From Rhododendron vialii (Eukaryota; Streptophyta; Magnoliopsida; Ericales; Ericaceae): a stretch of 64,000 nt of DNA. Position numbers and translations under genes: made by a program. The stretch is from the NCBI RefSeq assembly GCF_030253575.1, contig NC_080567.1, forward strand, positions 20,361,001-20,425,000, written 5' to 3'. The notes below the pieces were generated by a model that ran no database searches, had not been told where the DNA came from, and was given only the letters and a program-made list of their open reading frames with translations. Every line of letters begins with the position of its first letter. Positions within the stretch are counted from its first letter, which is position 1. Shown here piece after piece: positions 1 through 10,989 of this stretch.

Positions 1-186
1 TAACAAAAGTTCAATAAACATTGAAAGAGTAAGAGAGAAGACAGTATCACCGAAATAGCAATAAACGGAAGCTTTAGGAGAGAAACAAACAGAAGAAGTT
101 TGAAGTTTGAAGTACATCAGAAGTAAAATTAGAAAGTGGCCGGATAGTCGATAGATATGTAGACTGAACATTCACATTTTGATGTG

Positions 187-187
187 T

Positions 188-237
<50 letters not shown>
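187..237. repeat. (CT)n microsatellite
   Basis: An uninterrupted CT run of roughly 47 bases starting near 191. Positions 1-456 otherwise contain no gene I can recognise. Confidence 0.95.
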
Positions 238-241
<4 letters not shown>

Positions 242-456
242 CATTCGTTATCTTTTGTACTTCCAAGTTCTCTGATAAATTGGAGATGTGTCCTTGTTCT
301 TTAACCCTTCTGTGTTTAGAATAATAGGAATTCTACTACATGTTTCAAAGGGGTGCTTGCTTGCAAACCCAACGTTTGGAATTTACATTTCTTCTGGGGT
401 GTTTTGGTAAGTTACTGGGGACACATTAGGTCTTGTTTCCCATTCGCAATCCTTTT

Positions 457-874
457 TGTTGTACCGAACACGAAATTGAGAATATAACAAATCAACAAGC
501 GATAAACAAAAACACAAGGATATACGTGGTTTCGTTCAAGCACAAAGCAAAAACGTACTCCACGGGAAAAAGAGCAAGAGGATTCACTATAAACGGGGAG
601 AGAAACAAAGAGCCGACTATACCCGTAACTCTACTTGAAGCACCAAACAGATATTTAGAAACAAATCTCTGGTGGAACCCAAAAGGGAGACACAAACCCT
701 TGGTGAAACCCTAAGAGCATAAACAAAACCCTAATATCTAAGACTTTGAACAAAAGACCATAACCCTAGGAACCCCCAAGGTCCCTATTTATAGGAAAAC
801 ACTAAATAAATCTAAACCGAATAGGAATAAATTAAAATCCTAGTCAATTTAAAAATTCTAGTCAATTTCCAACA
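457..874 (-). mobile_element. Solo LTR, Ty1/copia-like
   Basis: Read on the minus strand the block starts TGTTGGAAATTG at 874 and ends CGGTACAACA at 457, giving TGTTG...CAACA termini. It is flanked by a perfect 5-bp duplication, CTTTT at 452-456 and again at 875-879. A TATAAATA box sits near 788-796 on the minus strand, as expected for a U3 promoter. No internal retrotransposon sequence or second LTR is present, so this is a solo LTR left by LTR-LTR recombination. The open reading frame across 433-714 is fortuitous. Assignment to copia rests on the terminal sequence only. Confidence 0.8.
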
Positions 875-1316
875 CTTTTTGGTATGCCTGTGCCATCAAA
901 GGGAAACACTCATCAGCCGTCTTATTGGAAATGAAATGAATTGAATATTTCTTTCGAAATAGTTGGAAGTGCCTCAGATGGTATGTCCGTATTGGACGGA
1001 GAGCAAACTATCTTTTCCTTTTTTCCCATTTTTTGTTCACTTTATCCATTTCTGAGGTGCCTCGAATAATTTTTTTCAAAAGAAATAGACACGTGAAGAT
1101 TCACTTTTCTTTTCATTTTACATACCGCGGATCCTTGTATTCTATTTTGGAATTTTGAAATCTGCGTTTTCTTTTCCGAATCTTAGAGGTAATTTTTTTT
1201 ACGCAGTATGTGTAGATGAATGTTTGGACAATTACATTATCTGTTATTCTTTCTTATTCCTCTGCTGCCATGTGCCCTTCTAAGTCCAAATGTGCATGTA
1301 TAGGCAGTTTCCTGCC

Positions 1317-1359
<43 letters not shown>

Positions 1360-1464
1360 AGTAGATATACTTGGTAGTTTCATAAATAAAGTACACTCGG
1401 AAATTCTCGCTTTTCTTCATGCATGTCCTGGTGTGGTCCATGATAAATGTAAGGGGTAGTTTGA
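875..1464. other. Intergenic, no gene seen
   Basis: AT-rich sequence with a CT microsatellite at 1321-1358. No coding potential, RNA gene or element ends recognised. Confidence 0.6.
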
Positions 1465-2605
1465 TAGTTTCAAAAGATTCAATGATTTAGGATGATGAAG
1501 GGCCTACTTGGGGTATTGACTAGGCATGCATCATTAAAGGCTGTGGAACGACTCGAATACTCGATAGTTTTACTTATCGGCTTAATTGTATGGAAAGCCT
1601 CTTATTGACTATTCAAAAGAATGTCCAGATCACTGAGAATGAAATGCCTCTTATTCATGACTATTCAAAAGAAGCCCAACAATCTCCTGTCATTCCTCTT
1701 GAAGAGCCTCTTAATGTTTCATGTGTCGGTACTGTGGGAGAATCGAAGAAATTGGTTGCTGGTCTTGCATTTGAAATGTGCTTAAAGGCGTCTAATTTGT
1801 CCAAGTCTTCTAGTGAGTCGACAACATCGATCAAAGACTATTGCTGAACATCAAAAGTTTGTTGTCTCTAGGATTCAAAGATGCAGGAGATAATTTAAAC
1901 CAAGTCATATTGCAGGAATTCCAAATTATCAGGGATGAGATGCCTCCTATTGAAGACTCAGGTAATTTCCCCGAAGATACTAGGGTTGGGAGTGAAGAAT
2001 CTAGTGTTCCATCTTCTAACAAGACCAATGAAGTGAAGCAAACAGTTTCTAGTTTGGAAAGTAGTACTAGTAACCCTTCAATAGTGACTGGATGGCTTCC
2101 AAAGCTTTGCTTATGCATTACGTACCAAAAGAGATAGCTTGCGAACCTAGCTGTTGCGTTGGTGATCAATGTGCAACATATCTTATTTTGAACTCCAAAT
2201 TGCCTGATCACATGTGTTCAAGGAAGCATGGAAACTCACAAAATTCGGCCAACTTCTATTTTCATCCGGGAGGATTTCAAGGATTTTTCTTCTACTTCAA
2301 TCGATTCCATCATCCCAGAGAAATTCAACTTCGGAAATGGAATGACATCGTTGCTTTCTTTTCTTCCAGCTTTGAAGAAGATACGACGACTTCTATATGC
2401 AGATTTTGATTTGAAGATATGGTTCCAATTGAAAGCTTATGGACTGCCATTCTTCAACATTTCAAAACTCGAGGTCGACTTTTCTCTAACAAGGGGAGAA
2501 TGATGAGGTCCATTATTAATGCAGCGGGTAGCGTAGTTTCAAAAGATTCAATGATTTGGGATGATAAAGGGCCTACTTAGGGTATTGACCAAGCATGGAT
2601 CATTA
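1465..2605 (+). repeat. ~1-kb segment bounded by 72-bp direct repeats
   Basis: A 72-bp block at 1465-1536 recurs at 2534-2605 with about 6 differences. Both copies carry the core TTTCAAAAGATTCAATGATT. Between them are short open frames (1590-1847, 1841-2137, 2228-2503) whose products I do not recognise. The segment before the second repeat contains a purine-rich AAGGGGAGAATGATG stretch (about 2492-2507) reminiscent of a polypurine tract, so this may be a worn LTR-retrotransposon 3' end. No RT, integrase or gag motif is visible. Confidence 0.5.
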
Positions 2606-3011
2606 TATCTAGGATGTTAAACACATTCATCCTATTCAGCCATCTGGGTAATAGTAACAGTCTCTGGCATTAAACCCATTATATGAGCCTATATATTGAT
2701 GTACTTCAAGAGTTTGAGATATGAATGATTGAAAATTTACTAGAGCTTTAAGCTTCTATGATTGTGTGATGCAATCTCATCTTTGGTGTGATGCTAAAGA
2801 GGCCGTAGGTGTAATGCCTTTGGTAACCTAGGTGTGAGGTCTAGATCTATCCTTCTCTAACCCTTTCTGTCCTTGCAAATTACTATTCACGTGCACTATC
2901 CACAGCCCCAGTTTCTTTGTGTTTGATCTTACTTAGCCTACTTTTAATTCTGTCCTGCATCATGTCCTCCCATAGCTAGTTTTGTTAAACTGCATGTGTT
3001 TCCATTTGCAG

Positions 3012-3745
3012 CCACCACCACCTCCGCGTTTGAGGAGTAAAATGGATTCTCTCATATTCCTACCAGATTCAACTAAACCTGTGAAGGTTGAAGAAACTGC
3101 TGCGGCATTTACGGATTCATTGTCTGTGCCCCCACCAGGTAGCGAAGATATTACCTCAAAAGAAGCTACTGGGGAATTTCAGAATGATGTGGAAGTTGAA
3201 AATGTTGAGAGGCCAGTTGGCCTCTACAGGGTACGTGGTCTTCTGTCTCATAATAGTATATGCCATGTTCTGCATGCAGGTAAAATTGACATGGTAACAT
3301 GGCATGTTACTCAACCATAACCGTTTGTACACTATGTTTGTTTTTTGTTTTTCCTGCCGTCTGTTAATAAGTTGTCGACGTGTCGTACGGATTGAGGAAG
3401 ATTGATTACAACCCTGCTGGGTGTCCCCTAGGAAAACGGAAGGAAAGTAAAATCATTTTGTTTCTAATTATTTCATCGATCAATATAGGCTTCCTCTGGC
3501 TACCTAAGTTGGGCAATCAATACCTTGTGAGATTTTCTTTATATGGATAAAAGTGACGTGGATAACATGGTTTGTTGGCCAATATGACAGTTTTGTATAT
3601 GCAACTTTGTATACAGACGCTTCATGGTTTTAGCTTTCTCTGGTTATTGTTTTCCTCATGCCGGCAATATTCTCTGATGATTCAGATAGATGAAGAGGAA
3701 AACTCTAGTCCCAACCAAGTTGAGGATCCCGAAAAAGAAAAATGA
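3012..3745 (+). pseudogene. Fragment of a TOUGH-like G-patch domain protein gene
   Basis: Two exon-like blocks. 3012-3230 follows a good acceptor (TTTGCAG) and ends at a GT donor. It encodes a proline-rich start, then a stretch ending in ENVERPVGLYR. 3664-3745 continues with AIFSDDSD and, after one extra A near 3688, DEEENSSPNQVEDPEKEK then a stop. From memory this order (ERPVDLY / AIFSDDSDDE / NQVEDPEKK) matches the C-terminal half of plant TGH, a nuclear G-patch protein involved in microRNA biogenesis and splicing. The fragment is dead: the second block is preceded by CCG where the acceptor AG should be, it has the 1-bp insertion, it terminates early, and the G-patch and remaining exons are absent. 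The call depends on recalled family sequence. Confidence 0.6.
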
Positions 3746-4116
3746 AAAAGTTTAAATGGAGATGAGTCTCTATTTTGGTTGTTGAGTCTCTATATTCAGA
3801 GATCTAAAATGAGGTCTCTACTTTAGAGCTCTAAAATAGAGCTTGGTTGGAGTTTATTTGATCTCTATATCTCCCAAAATATAGAGATATAGAGCTTGGT
3901 AGGAAATGCTCTTATGAAACCCCTCACATGGTATATATGAAGATGACATCTAAAATGTGCTGCCTCTAATATTAGAGCAATGTTATGGTAACCATGTCTA
4001 AGTACATATTTTGATAGAACGTACTCCATTACATGATAAATGGGGCATATTTTATCAGTGCAGTGGTGACATGTACATCACATGATATCCAAAATGTGGT
4101 ACTTAGATATGGTCAC
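3746..4116. repeat. AT-rich, imperfectly palindromic GAGATCTCTA repeats
   Basis: From about 3760 to 3915 the sequence repeats variants of GAGTCTCTAT and AGAGCTCTAAAATAGAGC in both orientations, ending near AGGAAATGCTCTTATG. This looks like a small MITE-type remnant, but I cannot define its ends. The sequence at 3911-3970 resembles the 5' flanks of the two aspartic protease genes (ACCCCTCACATG...). Confidence 0.4.
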
Positions 4117-5717
4117 TGTAATATCCCAAAATTTTTAATAAATAAAAATTTCGTGATATTATTTCAAAAAAATTATTTCCGTTCTTATTCAATTTTTGAA
4201 TAATTAATTTGATTAGATATACTTTTAAATTCGATTTGGGTGTATTATTTCTCGTGTAAATATTTCTTTCGATCAACGAGATTTTTTTTTTCGTAAATCG
4301 AGACTGCAGTTAGTTCAAAATATTTTGTTTAATTTACGGTAATATTTTCAAAATTTCCTTAAATCGAAAACCGAACCGTGATACACCGAGAGGCACATTT
4401 CCGCGGCCGCGAGAAATAAGAAGAGTGCTAGGTACAAAGAAAATCTACCCGGAAATTACCCCAAATAAGCAAATCAATGGTGCAGATACAATTCAAAGTG
4501 AATCTGTACCATTAATTTGCTCTTTCGGAATAATTTCTGGGTAAATTTTCTTTACAATTAGCATTTCTCTAAGAAGAAAATGGAAAGAAAACAAACCTCC
4601 ACACAATTTTGTACACACCCCAATAATGTCACCTTCCCCTGTACACCATTAATTCCACCCCCACCTCCCACTGCTCCTCGCGCCAATTACTCCCTCCCCT
4701 GCCATCCCACGCCCACCTCAATCCCCCACATTTATTCCTTCTCCTATATACATATATGCACCCATATCACCACCACTCCCGCACACACCACTGTGCACTG
4801 TGTTTTCTTTCCAGAGAGAGAGAGAGAGAGCCCACCTCTCGGCCTCCACCACCTCCCGCCTCCACCACCATAACCACCGCATCCCGCACCACCTCCCTCG
4901 GTTGCCATCACCACCTCCTGCCGAGAACACCACCACACCTCCTCCAGCTGTACCCACCACCTGAAACATCTCCCTCACTCCTCCAAATTCCTTCCCTGTA
5001 GTTTTAAAAACAAAGAACAACAGCGTGTGTATGTTGCACCACCGCGGCACCGCCGCACGGTCCCGACTCCCGACGGAGTGACGCCGGATGCCACCTTTAA
5101 TTATCGGAACCACCACGATGATCTACGGACACCGTACAACACTTACTCAAGCTTAGAATCGCGTTTGAGGTAGTTTTTCAGGAAACCCGTAACTCAATCT
5201 GCGTTTCAATGGAGTTGGGACTAAAACTTAAATTCTGCTGAAGATGGGACCTGTTTTTAATTTATTAATTACTTTTTAGTCCTGTTTTCATTAATATTTA
5301 GTCCTGTTCACATAAATTGTTAACCTTGCATGCGTCAAAAATTTGTGGTAAGCCCTAGAATTGATTATATTCGTTAAATTGATGATTCTAGTGAGATAAT
5401 GGTGGATTAATGATGTAAAGAATTAATTGATTTGTGATCAAGTGGAAACATGCTCGATTGATGGTTTATAAAAAATAAAAAAATAAAAAGGATTTGTATT
5501 GTTATAAAAAAAAAGTTTGAGTATAAGTTTGTAATAATTTGTAAAGGAATAAATGAATATATGATTTTTGGATGAGATAATATATTAATAAAAATGTTAG
5601 GCGTGAAAATGAAATGAAATGATTTTTAGATCTAATAGCGAAATATATAATTTTTGGATAGTATATATTAATAATAACAAGTGATCAACGCATTAACAAT
5701 ATTTTTGTGTGTGTGTG

Positions 5718-5749
<32 letters not shown>

Positions 5750-6947
5750 AGAATAAAATTTATGAGTATTATTTGAAACTTAGAGAAAATGAAATTTTCA
5801 CGAAATACTATATTGATATCTAATAAAATTTAGAAATATGTTATTTCATGCATTGGACTTATTATGTTAGACTTAATGCATGCGATGTTGTATTTGTGAG
5901 TTTTGTTAAATTTTGGATGTTGTTGATTGTTACGTGGATTGTGGTGATTTGTATTGCTATGTGAACGTAGAAATTGGACAATGGGTACCCTGGGGGTATT
6001 CATGGCGTAATTGGAATTTAATAGACGCTAATAAGGCAATTGTCACAAAAGTGATTGGAGATTGTGCATTGTATGCAAGGATTGGAATGAGTAACCCAAA
6101 CAGAGTCCCTGTATGATGGGCGGCCAATAGGTGTGGCCTAAACGGAGCCCCTGTATGCTGGGCGGCCAGCAAATCTAGCCTAAACGGAGTCCCTAAAGGG
6201 CGGCTGGAAGGTAGAGGAAGGTAATGGATGAGTAGACTATACAGAGTCCCTGATTGGAGGGCGGCCGAAAGGATTCTAGTGATTTGTACGAGAGTTTGAA
6301 AATTTTGGTTATGACAGTCATGATTTACTTTGGTGAGACCTTTACCTCTTGCCATGGTAATAAGTGAGTCCGCTAGGTAAATAATTTAGATGCACTCACT
6401 TAGGACCCCGCTACAGGACAAGAGGGAATTTAATCATGCGACGGTCACAGTTGGAATTATTGGGAGGAAAAAAAATTCTCGATGGAGGAGAATCGTAGAA
6501 ACTGTTAAATACAAGATAAATTCATTAAAAGTCTACTACTGTGACTGTGTGTTGTAATTGTTGTATAATTTTGTGTTATTTCATTGAAACTGCATATTGT
6601 GGTATTGGATTCTAGGATTTCTACTTGGTAAATTATCACTCAGGATACGTTTGTAGCCTGACAAATCATTTGCTTCAACGATCAATTTGCCAGAGCGTGT
6701 AGGATTCTTCAGTGGAGCAGTTGATACAGGTGGGACCCCTGGAACAAAGGGTGGGCCAACGTTGCTTGGAATCCTTGTCAAAACTAGAGTCACTCTAGAG
6801 TTGTTTTTAAATAAAAATGTTAGATTTTTGTATTCTTTTGAAATTGTAATTTTTGTATAAGTACAGATAAGGGCCTAGTAGTTTGTAAAATTCGGCGTAT
6901 TTTAAGATTGATGCTTTCGAATTTTCGTGGAAAATCGGGACCTTACA
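4117..6947 (+). mobile_element. Large solo LTR, probably Ty3/gypsy
   Basis: Starts TGTAATATCCCAAAA at 4117 and ends GGGACCTTACA at 6947, the TG...CA termini common in plant Ty3-type LTRs. Flanks are GTCAC (4112-4116) and GTCGC (6948-6952), a 5-bp target duplication with one change. At 2831 bp it is unusually long, and no primer-binding site or internal region follows it. It contains a GA run (4803-4822), proline-codon-rich sequence at 4600-5000 that yields misleading open frames on both strands, and TG/TA microsatellites (5706-5749). Confidence 0.7.
6085..6275 (+). repeat. Four-copy GGCGGCC tandem repeat inside the solo LTR
   Basis: Four degenerate units built on A(A/C)NGAG(T/C)CCCTGTATG-TGGGCGGCC begin near 6098, 6140, 6183 and 6240, about 42-57 bp apart. 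They sit in an otherwise AT-rich LTR, so the GC-rich array stands out. Confidence 0.65.
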
Positions 6948-8368
6948 GTCGCCAAAGCATTTGTTCTAATATTATGTTGACATTTTACTAATTGGAGATC
7001 TCTACTGTTATGTTGACATGTTTTGTAAGTTCTATCATTATATTTCCTTTCTATACTTGAGTACCATTCATGTTTCCAAGTAGTTTTTTCTTTCTTATTA
7101 TGTATGTTTTCCTGGTTTAGTTAGATTTCTTGGTTACGAAGAATTATAGCCTATATAAAGGTATATATAAAAATGTCAGGCCTATGTTTTAGATATATAC
7201 ATCAATAAGAGCAAGTTTAAGTCAATTTACTTTCTCAACCATCGATATCTCAAATAGCATCGGATTGATGATCATTTTTAGCCGCAGTAATATTTTCTCC
7301 CATGTGAAAGTCGTGACATCCGAAGGCGAAGCTGTATGTAGAGGATGGGGCATGTGCGAAGTATCCCACCCATGTTTCAAATTAAAATTTGCGTTTACGT
7401 GATACGATTACTAAACCACTTATCAGTACCCGAACGAATTGGTCTTTATCATAACTAAAGAAAAGATAGAGAGAGAAAAAAAAATTAACAGTTCGTATGA
7501 TAAAATATTACTTATCTTAATGACATTTATTAAAGATCAAGAGAGAATTGAATCAGACCTTTACTCTTTCTTAACAAAAATAAAGTCCAAACAAAGCTCC
7601 ATTGTATCATTTTACGTACACTAATTAAATTTCATTTTGTGTACATTTATGCTCAACATACAACGCCAGAAATGGACTCCCATGAAATAACGGTACCCCA
7701 AATCCAAGTCGTGGCTTCGTCCTTGCTGACATCCATGTGCTCCTTTATGATGGGCGGACACATTTGTTGAGTTGGTGTACATTATTGTGAAAATGTAAGT
7801 CACAAGTGCGTGAGCATACGTAAAAGCTTCTTTCAAAAATATCTCAAACTAGTTAAATTCTCAAGAGCAATGAGAGCAAGCGTAGAGCGAGGATTGAGAG
7901 CGGAAGTGGCTTCCTCCAATGATTGCATACTTTCATGTATGCCTGCGCTTTTAGGGTTAGTGCCCAGATGGACAACTCTGTCCCTGAGTTTCTAATGGTC
8001 AATTTACCTACCACAATATACCACAAGCGGGGTATTTCTATGATTATGCCTTAACTCATGAACAGGACATCGATAGAGTAATGCTCAGATAATAGTACTA
8101 TCAAATGAGAGAAACTTATTCACGGAGGAGCTGTGAATAAGTTATTTACGTCTTCGCACAATCACAACCGTCTATTTTGACAATTAATGGTTGAGATACA
8201 TTTTTAAACTTGACCGATAATAATTTGTTTTTAATCTGAACTGTCCAAAACACTTTTGGACGCGTAAGATTGAGTACCGTAAATCTTATTTGTTTTTCTC
8301 TTATATTCATAAAGCAAACATTTATCATAATGCTCATGCAATGGGATCTTATCACAAAAGACTAGAAA
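6948..8368. other. Intergenic, no gene seen
   Basis: No gene or complete element identified. Around 8108-8145 the sequence CTTATTCACGGAG...GTGAATAAG forms a short inverted pair, and a related CTTATTCACGGAG motif occurs at 13370. This suggests a dispersed small element whose ends I cannot place. Confidence 0.5.
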
Positions 8369-8806
8369 TCATATCCAGTCATTAAATTTATACCACAATT
8401 GCAAATTAAAGGATCTATAAAAACCGTCAAGCCTCACCTCGTAGTAACAATTATGACCAAAGAGTTTCCACCAGCCACAGAAGCCCTCGATTTTGCGATC
8501 GTAAACAGCAAAAACTCTCTGTTTCGAACCCCAGTAAAAATGGCAGAAGAAAAGCGTCCTCCCCCAAACATTTGGGACGAAACCCCAATGGAAGTCCTCA
8601 CGATATTTGGTCGTATGATTTCCCAAATCATCATCTTTCGATTGACAACGAAATGTCAATGGTTTGGCCTGGTTTGGAATGGCATTGATGATATGAACCG
8701 TCACCTTATAAGAACCAGGGAATATTTTAGCATTTTGAAATGCCAATTCCTTTGCATGACCAATGCAGAATGTCATAAAGAGTAATGAAAGAAAAAAGCG
8801 ACCCAT
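8369..8806 (-). CDS. Plant self-incompatibility protein S1 family (S-protein homologue)
   Basis: A 145-aa single-exon gene, the usual size and structure for the family. Residues 1-18 (MGRFFLSLLFMTFCIGHA) form a secretory signal peptide. The mature part has the family hallmarks: VHIIN near the start, CQSKDDDLGNH around residues 53-64, a Trp/Phe-rich strand, FFCHFYW, then CGWW and NCYYEV near the C-terminus. Four cysteines are positioned for the two conserved disulphides. Members are small secreted beta-sandwich proteins; the poppy prototype acts in pollen rejection, but most homologues in other plants have unknown roles and are not self-incompatibility determinants. A TATATATAAA-type box lies near 8876-8888, about 75 bp upstream of the start. 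The frame is intact. Confidence 0.9.
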   Translation of the reverse strand: MGRFFLSLLFMTFCIGHAKELAFQNAKIFPGSYKVTVHIINAIPNQAKPLTFRCQSKDDDLGNHTTKYREDFHWGFVPNVWGRTLFFCHFYWGSKQRVFAVYDRKIEGFCGWWKLFGHNCYYEVRLDGFYRSFNLQLWYKFNDWI

Positions 8807-9287
8807 TGCACCTCTTGAAATGTCAAAATGATGTTTATAATTTTCTTGCTTACCCCATCATAGTACAATCAAACCTATATATATAAAATCCAGATAGATG
8901 AAGCAATCAAAAATTTTCTTCTTTGGTAGGTGAGTGAATTCGATGAATCTTACGGAATAAATAAGCAAAGAGAGTTGAATCGCGTGGTCCGAAAATTGGA
9001 AATGATTTCACATTAGGAATGTATGATAGACTATACCTGAGTGACTTTATTGTAGTTCAAGAAAGTTATAAAGCCTTGTTATTTAAATCGAAATGGTTAT
9101 CTAAGTAGATTTTGGTTATCTGTATGGAGATATATGCAGATTTTAGTTACCAAAAAAATTTACGCAGATTTCGGTTATCTAAATGGATTTTAGGAACTTC
9201 CAAATTTTTTTCCTTGAATTAAAATATGCATTGAGTACTTTGGTTATCAGTATTTGTGCATTTGTCTATACAAATTATTTTTGGTTG
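8807..9287. other. Upstream region of the S1-family gene
   Basis: Contains the TATA-like stretch at 8876-8888 (minus-strand promoter). The rest is AT-rich, with a loose repeat of GGTTATCTAAGTAGATTTTGG-like units at 9095-9200. No gene seen. Confidence 0.5.
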
Positions 9288-9628
9288 TAGAATAATTATA
9301 TCTAATTACTCCGCCTAGTTCGTGCTTAGAGTCTTATCTTTATTTTTCAGTCGGTCCCAAGCCCAGATAAAGGAGGAGGGTTGTGCATTAGGTAGCTAAC
9401 AGCCAGCACGTAAAAAAAAACCCGTCAGATCTTTATAACATTAATCCAAATATAATTACGAGACATGCTAGGGCGTTCCCTTTAAGCGACGCGTTGTGCC
9501 TGCCTTCGGGTGCTTCCAAAAATGAGCAAGGGGTGCCACATTGGCGCCTGGGTGTGGTGATAAGTGAGCAAGAGTTCTCACGCGTGTCTGGACGAGCGCG
9601 GGTAAAGAAGCTAGCCTAGGACTATAGG

Positions 9629-10294
9629 ATTCGTTTAGCAACTTGGAATATAGGGACATTAACGGGTAAGACTATAGAGCTAGTTGACACCATGCTTAGG
9701 AAGAGGATTAGTATAGCTTGACTTCAGGAGACTAAGTGGGTAGGGGAGAAAGTTAGGAAGATAGATGACACAGGTTATAAGCTTTACTATATGGGTAAGG
9801 ATAAACATAGAAATGAGGTATGTATCGTAGTAAATAAACACCTGAAAGATTCTGTAATTATAGTAACAAAGAAAGGAGATCTGATTATTTCAGTTAAGCT
9901 TGTGATCGAAGAGAGTATAGTTAATATTATTAGTGCTTATGCACCCCAAGTAGGCTTGGATGATCTTACTAAAGAGCAATTCTGGAAGCAGATGGATGAC
10001 GTGGTTCAAGGGATACCTTTTGGGGAGAAGCTATTTATAGGAGACGATTTCAATGGTCATGTGGGAATGCATAAACAAGGGTATGAGAAGGTGCATGATG
10101 GCTTTGGATTTGGTGACCTTAACGAATGTGGTAGGAGGATTTTAGATTTCGCGGTAGCTTTTGACCTCATAGTTGGGAATACTCTCTATATGAAGCGAGA
10201 GGAGCATTTAATTACATTTAAGAGTGGAGCCAATAGAAGTCAAATTAACTATTTTCTTGCTAGAGTTATAGACCACAGATCGCTTAACATGTAA
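9629..10294 (+). pseudogene. LINE endonuclease domain (exo/endo/phosphatase fold), degraded
   Basis: Conceptual reading begins FRLATWNIGTLTGK, the characteristic N-terminus of the APE-like endonuclease, and runs through LQETKWVG, NIISAYAPQVG, FIGDDFNGHVG and FDLIVGNT. These are the metal-binding and catalytic blocks. A TGA interrupts the frame just before LQETKW (9719). The usual GDFN motif reads GDDFN. The frame from 9791 to 10294 stays open and ends at a TAA soon after the 'DH' block. The domain would nick target DNA to prime reverse transcription in an active LINE; here it is inactive as read. Confidence 0.85.
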
Positions 10295-10989
10295 GGATTG
10301 TAAGATTATTCCCAAAAAGTGTCTAGTGGCACAACATAGACTTTTGGTGTTAAATATTTGCCTAAGGGGAATAATAGAAGGAGACAGGAAACTAGATGCC
10401 CACAGATTAAATGGTGAGGCCTAAGAGGGGAGATACTAGATGTATTCAAGTAAAGAATGTCTCAAGAAGTACAATGGGGAGTGGAAGGCGATAGTGACAA
10501 TATGTGGAATACGATAGCTGACGGTATTAGAAAAATATAGAAAGAAGTTCTTAGGGAGTCGAAGGAAAAATGTCCAATTTCTAAGGAGACATGGTGGTGG
10601 AATGACGAGATTCAAACCATGGTAAAAGCAAATAAGGAGTGCTTTAAAAAGTGGCAAAATGACCGGAATGAGAAAAAAAATTTAGAGTTATACGCAAGCT
10701 AGTAAGGAAGCTAAGAAAGTCGTTAGGGATGCTAAGTTGAAAGCCTATGAGAATTTCTACGCTAGACTCGATAGTAAAGATGGAGAAAATATTATTTATA
10801 AACTTGATAAACTACAAGAAAGGAAAGTTAGAGACGTTTCTCAAGTTAAGTGTATAAAAGGTATTGATTTAGTATTGTTGGTGAAAGACGAGTCGATCAG
10901 GGATAGATGAAAGTCATATTTCTATAAATTGTTAAACGAGAAACATGAAGGAGGCTTTGGTGGGGAGGAAGTATATGTACCTGTCGAGA

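Noticed and set aside
433-714. 93-codon open frame on the plus strand
   Set aside because: It overlaps a solo LTR with a perfect 5-bp target duplication and resembles no protein.
4580-5116. Proline-rich and tryptophan/glycine-rich open frames on both strands
   Set aside because: Both arise from CCACC-rich sequence inside the 2.8-kb solo LTR; no splice or domain support.
8399-8785. 128-codon plus-strand frame
   Set aside because: It is the antisense shadow of the S1-family gene, which has a signal peptide and conserved cysteines.
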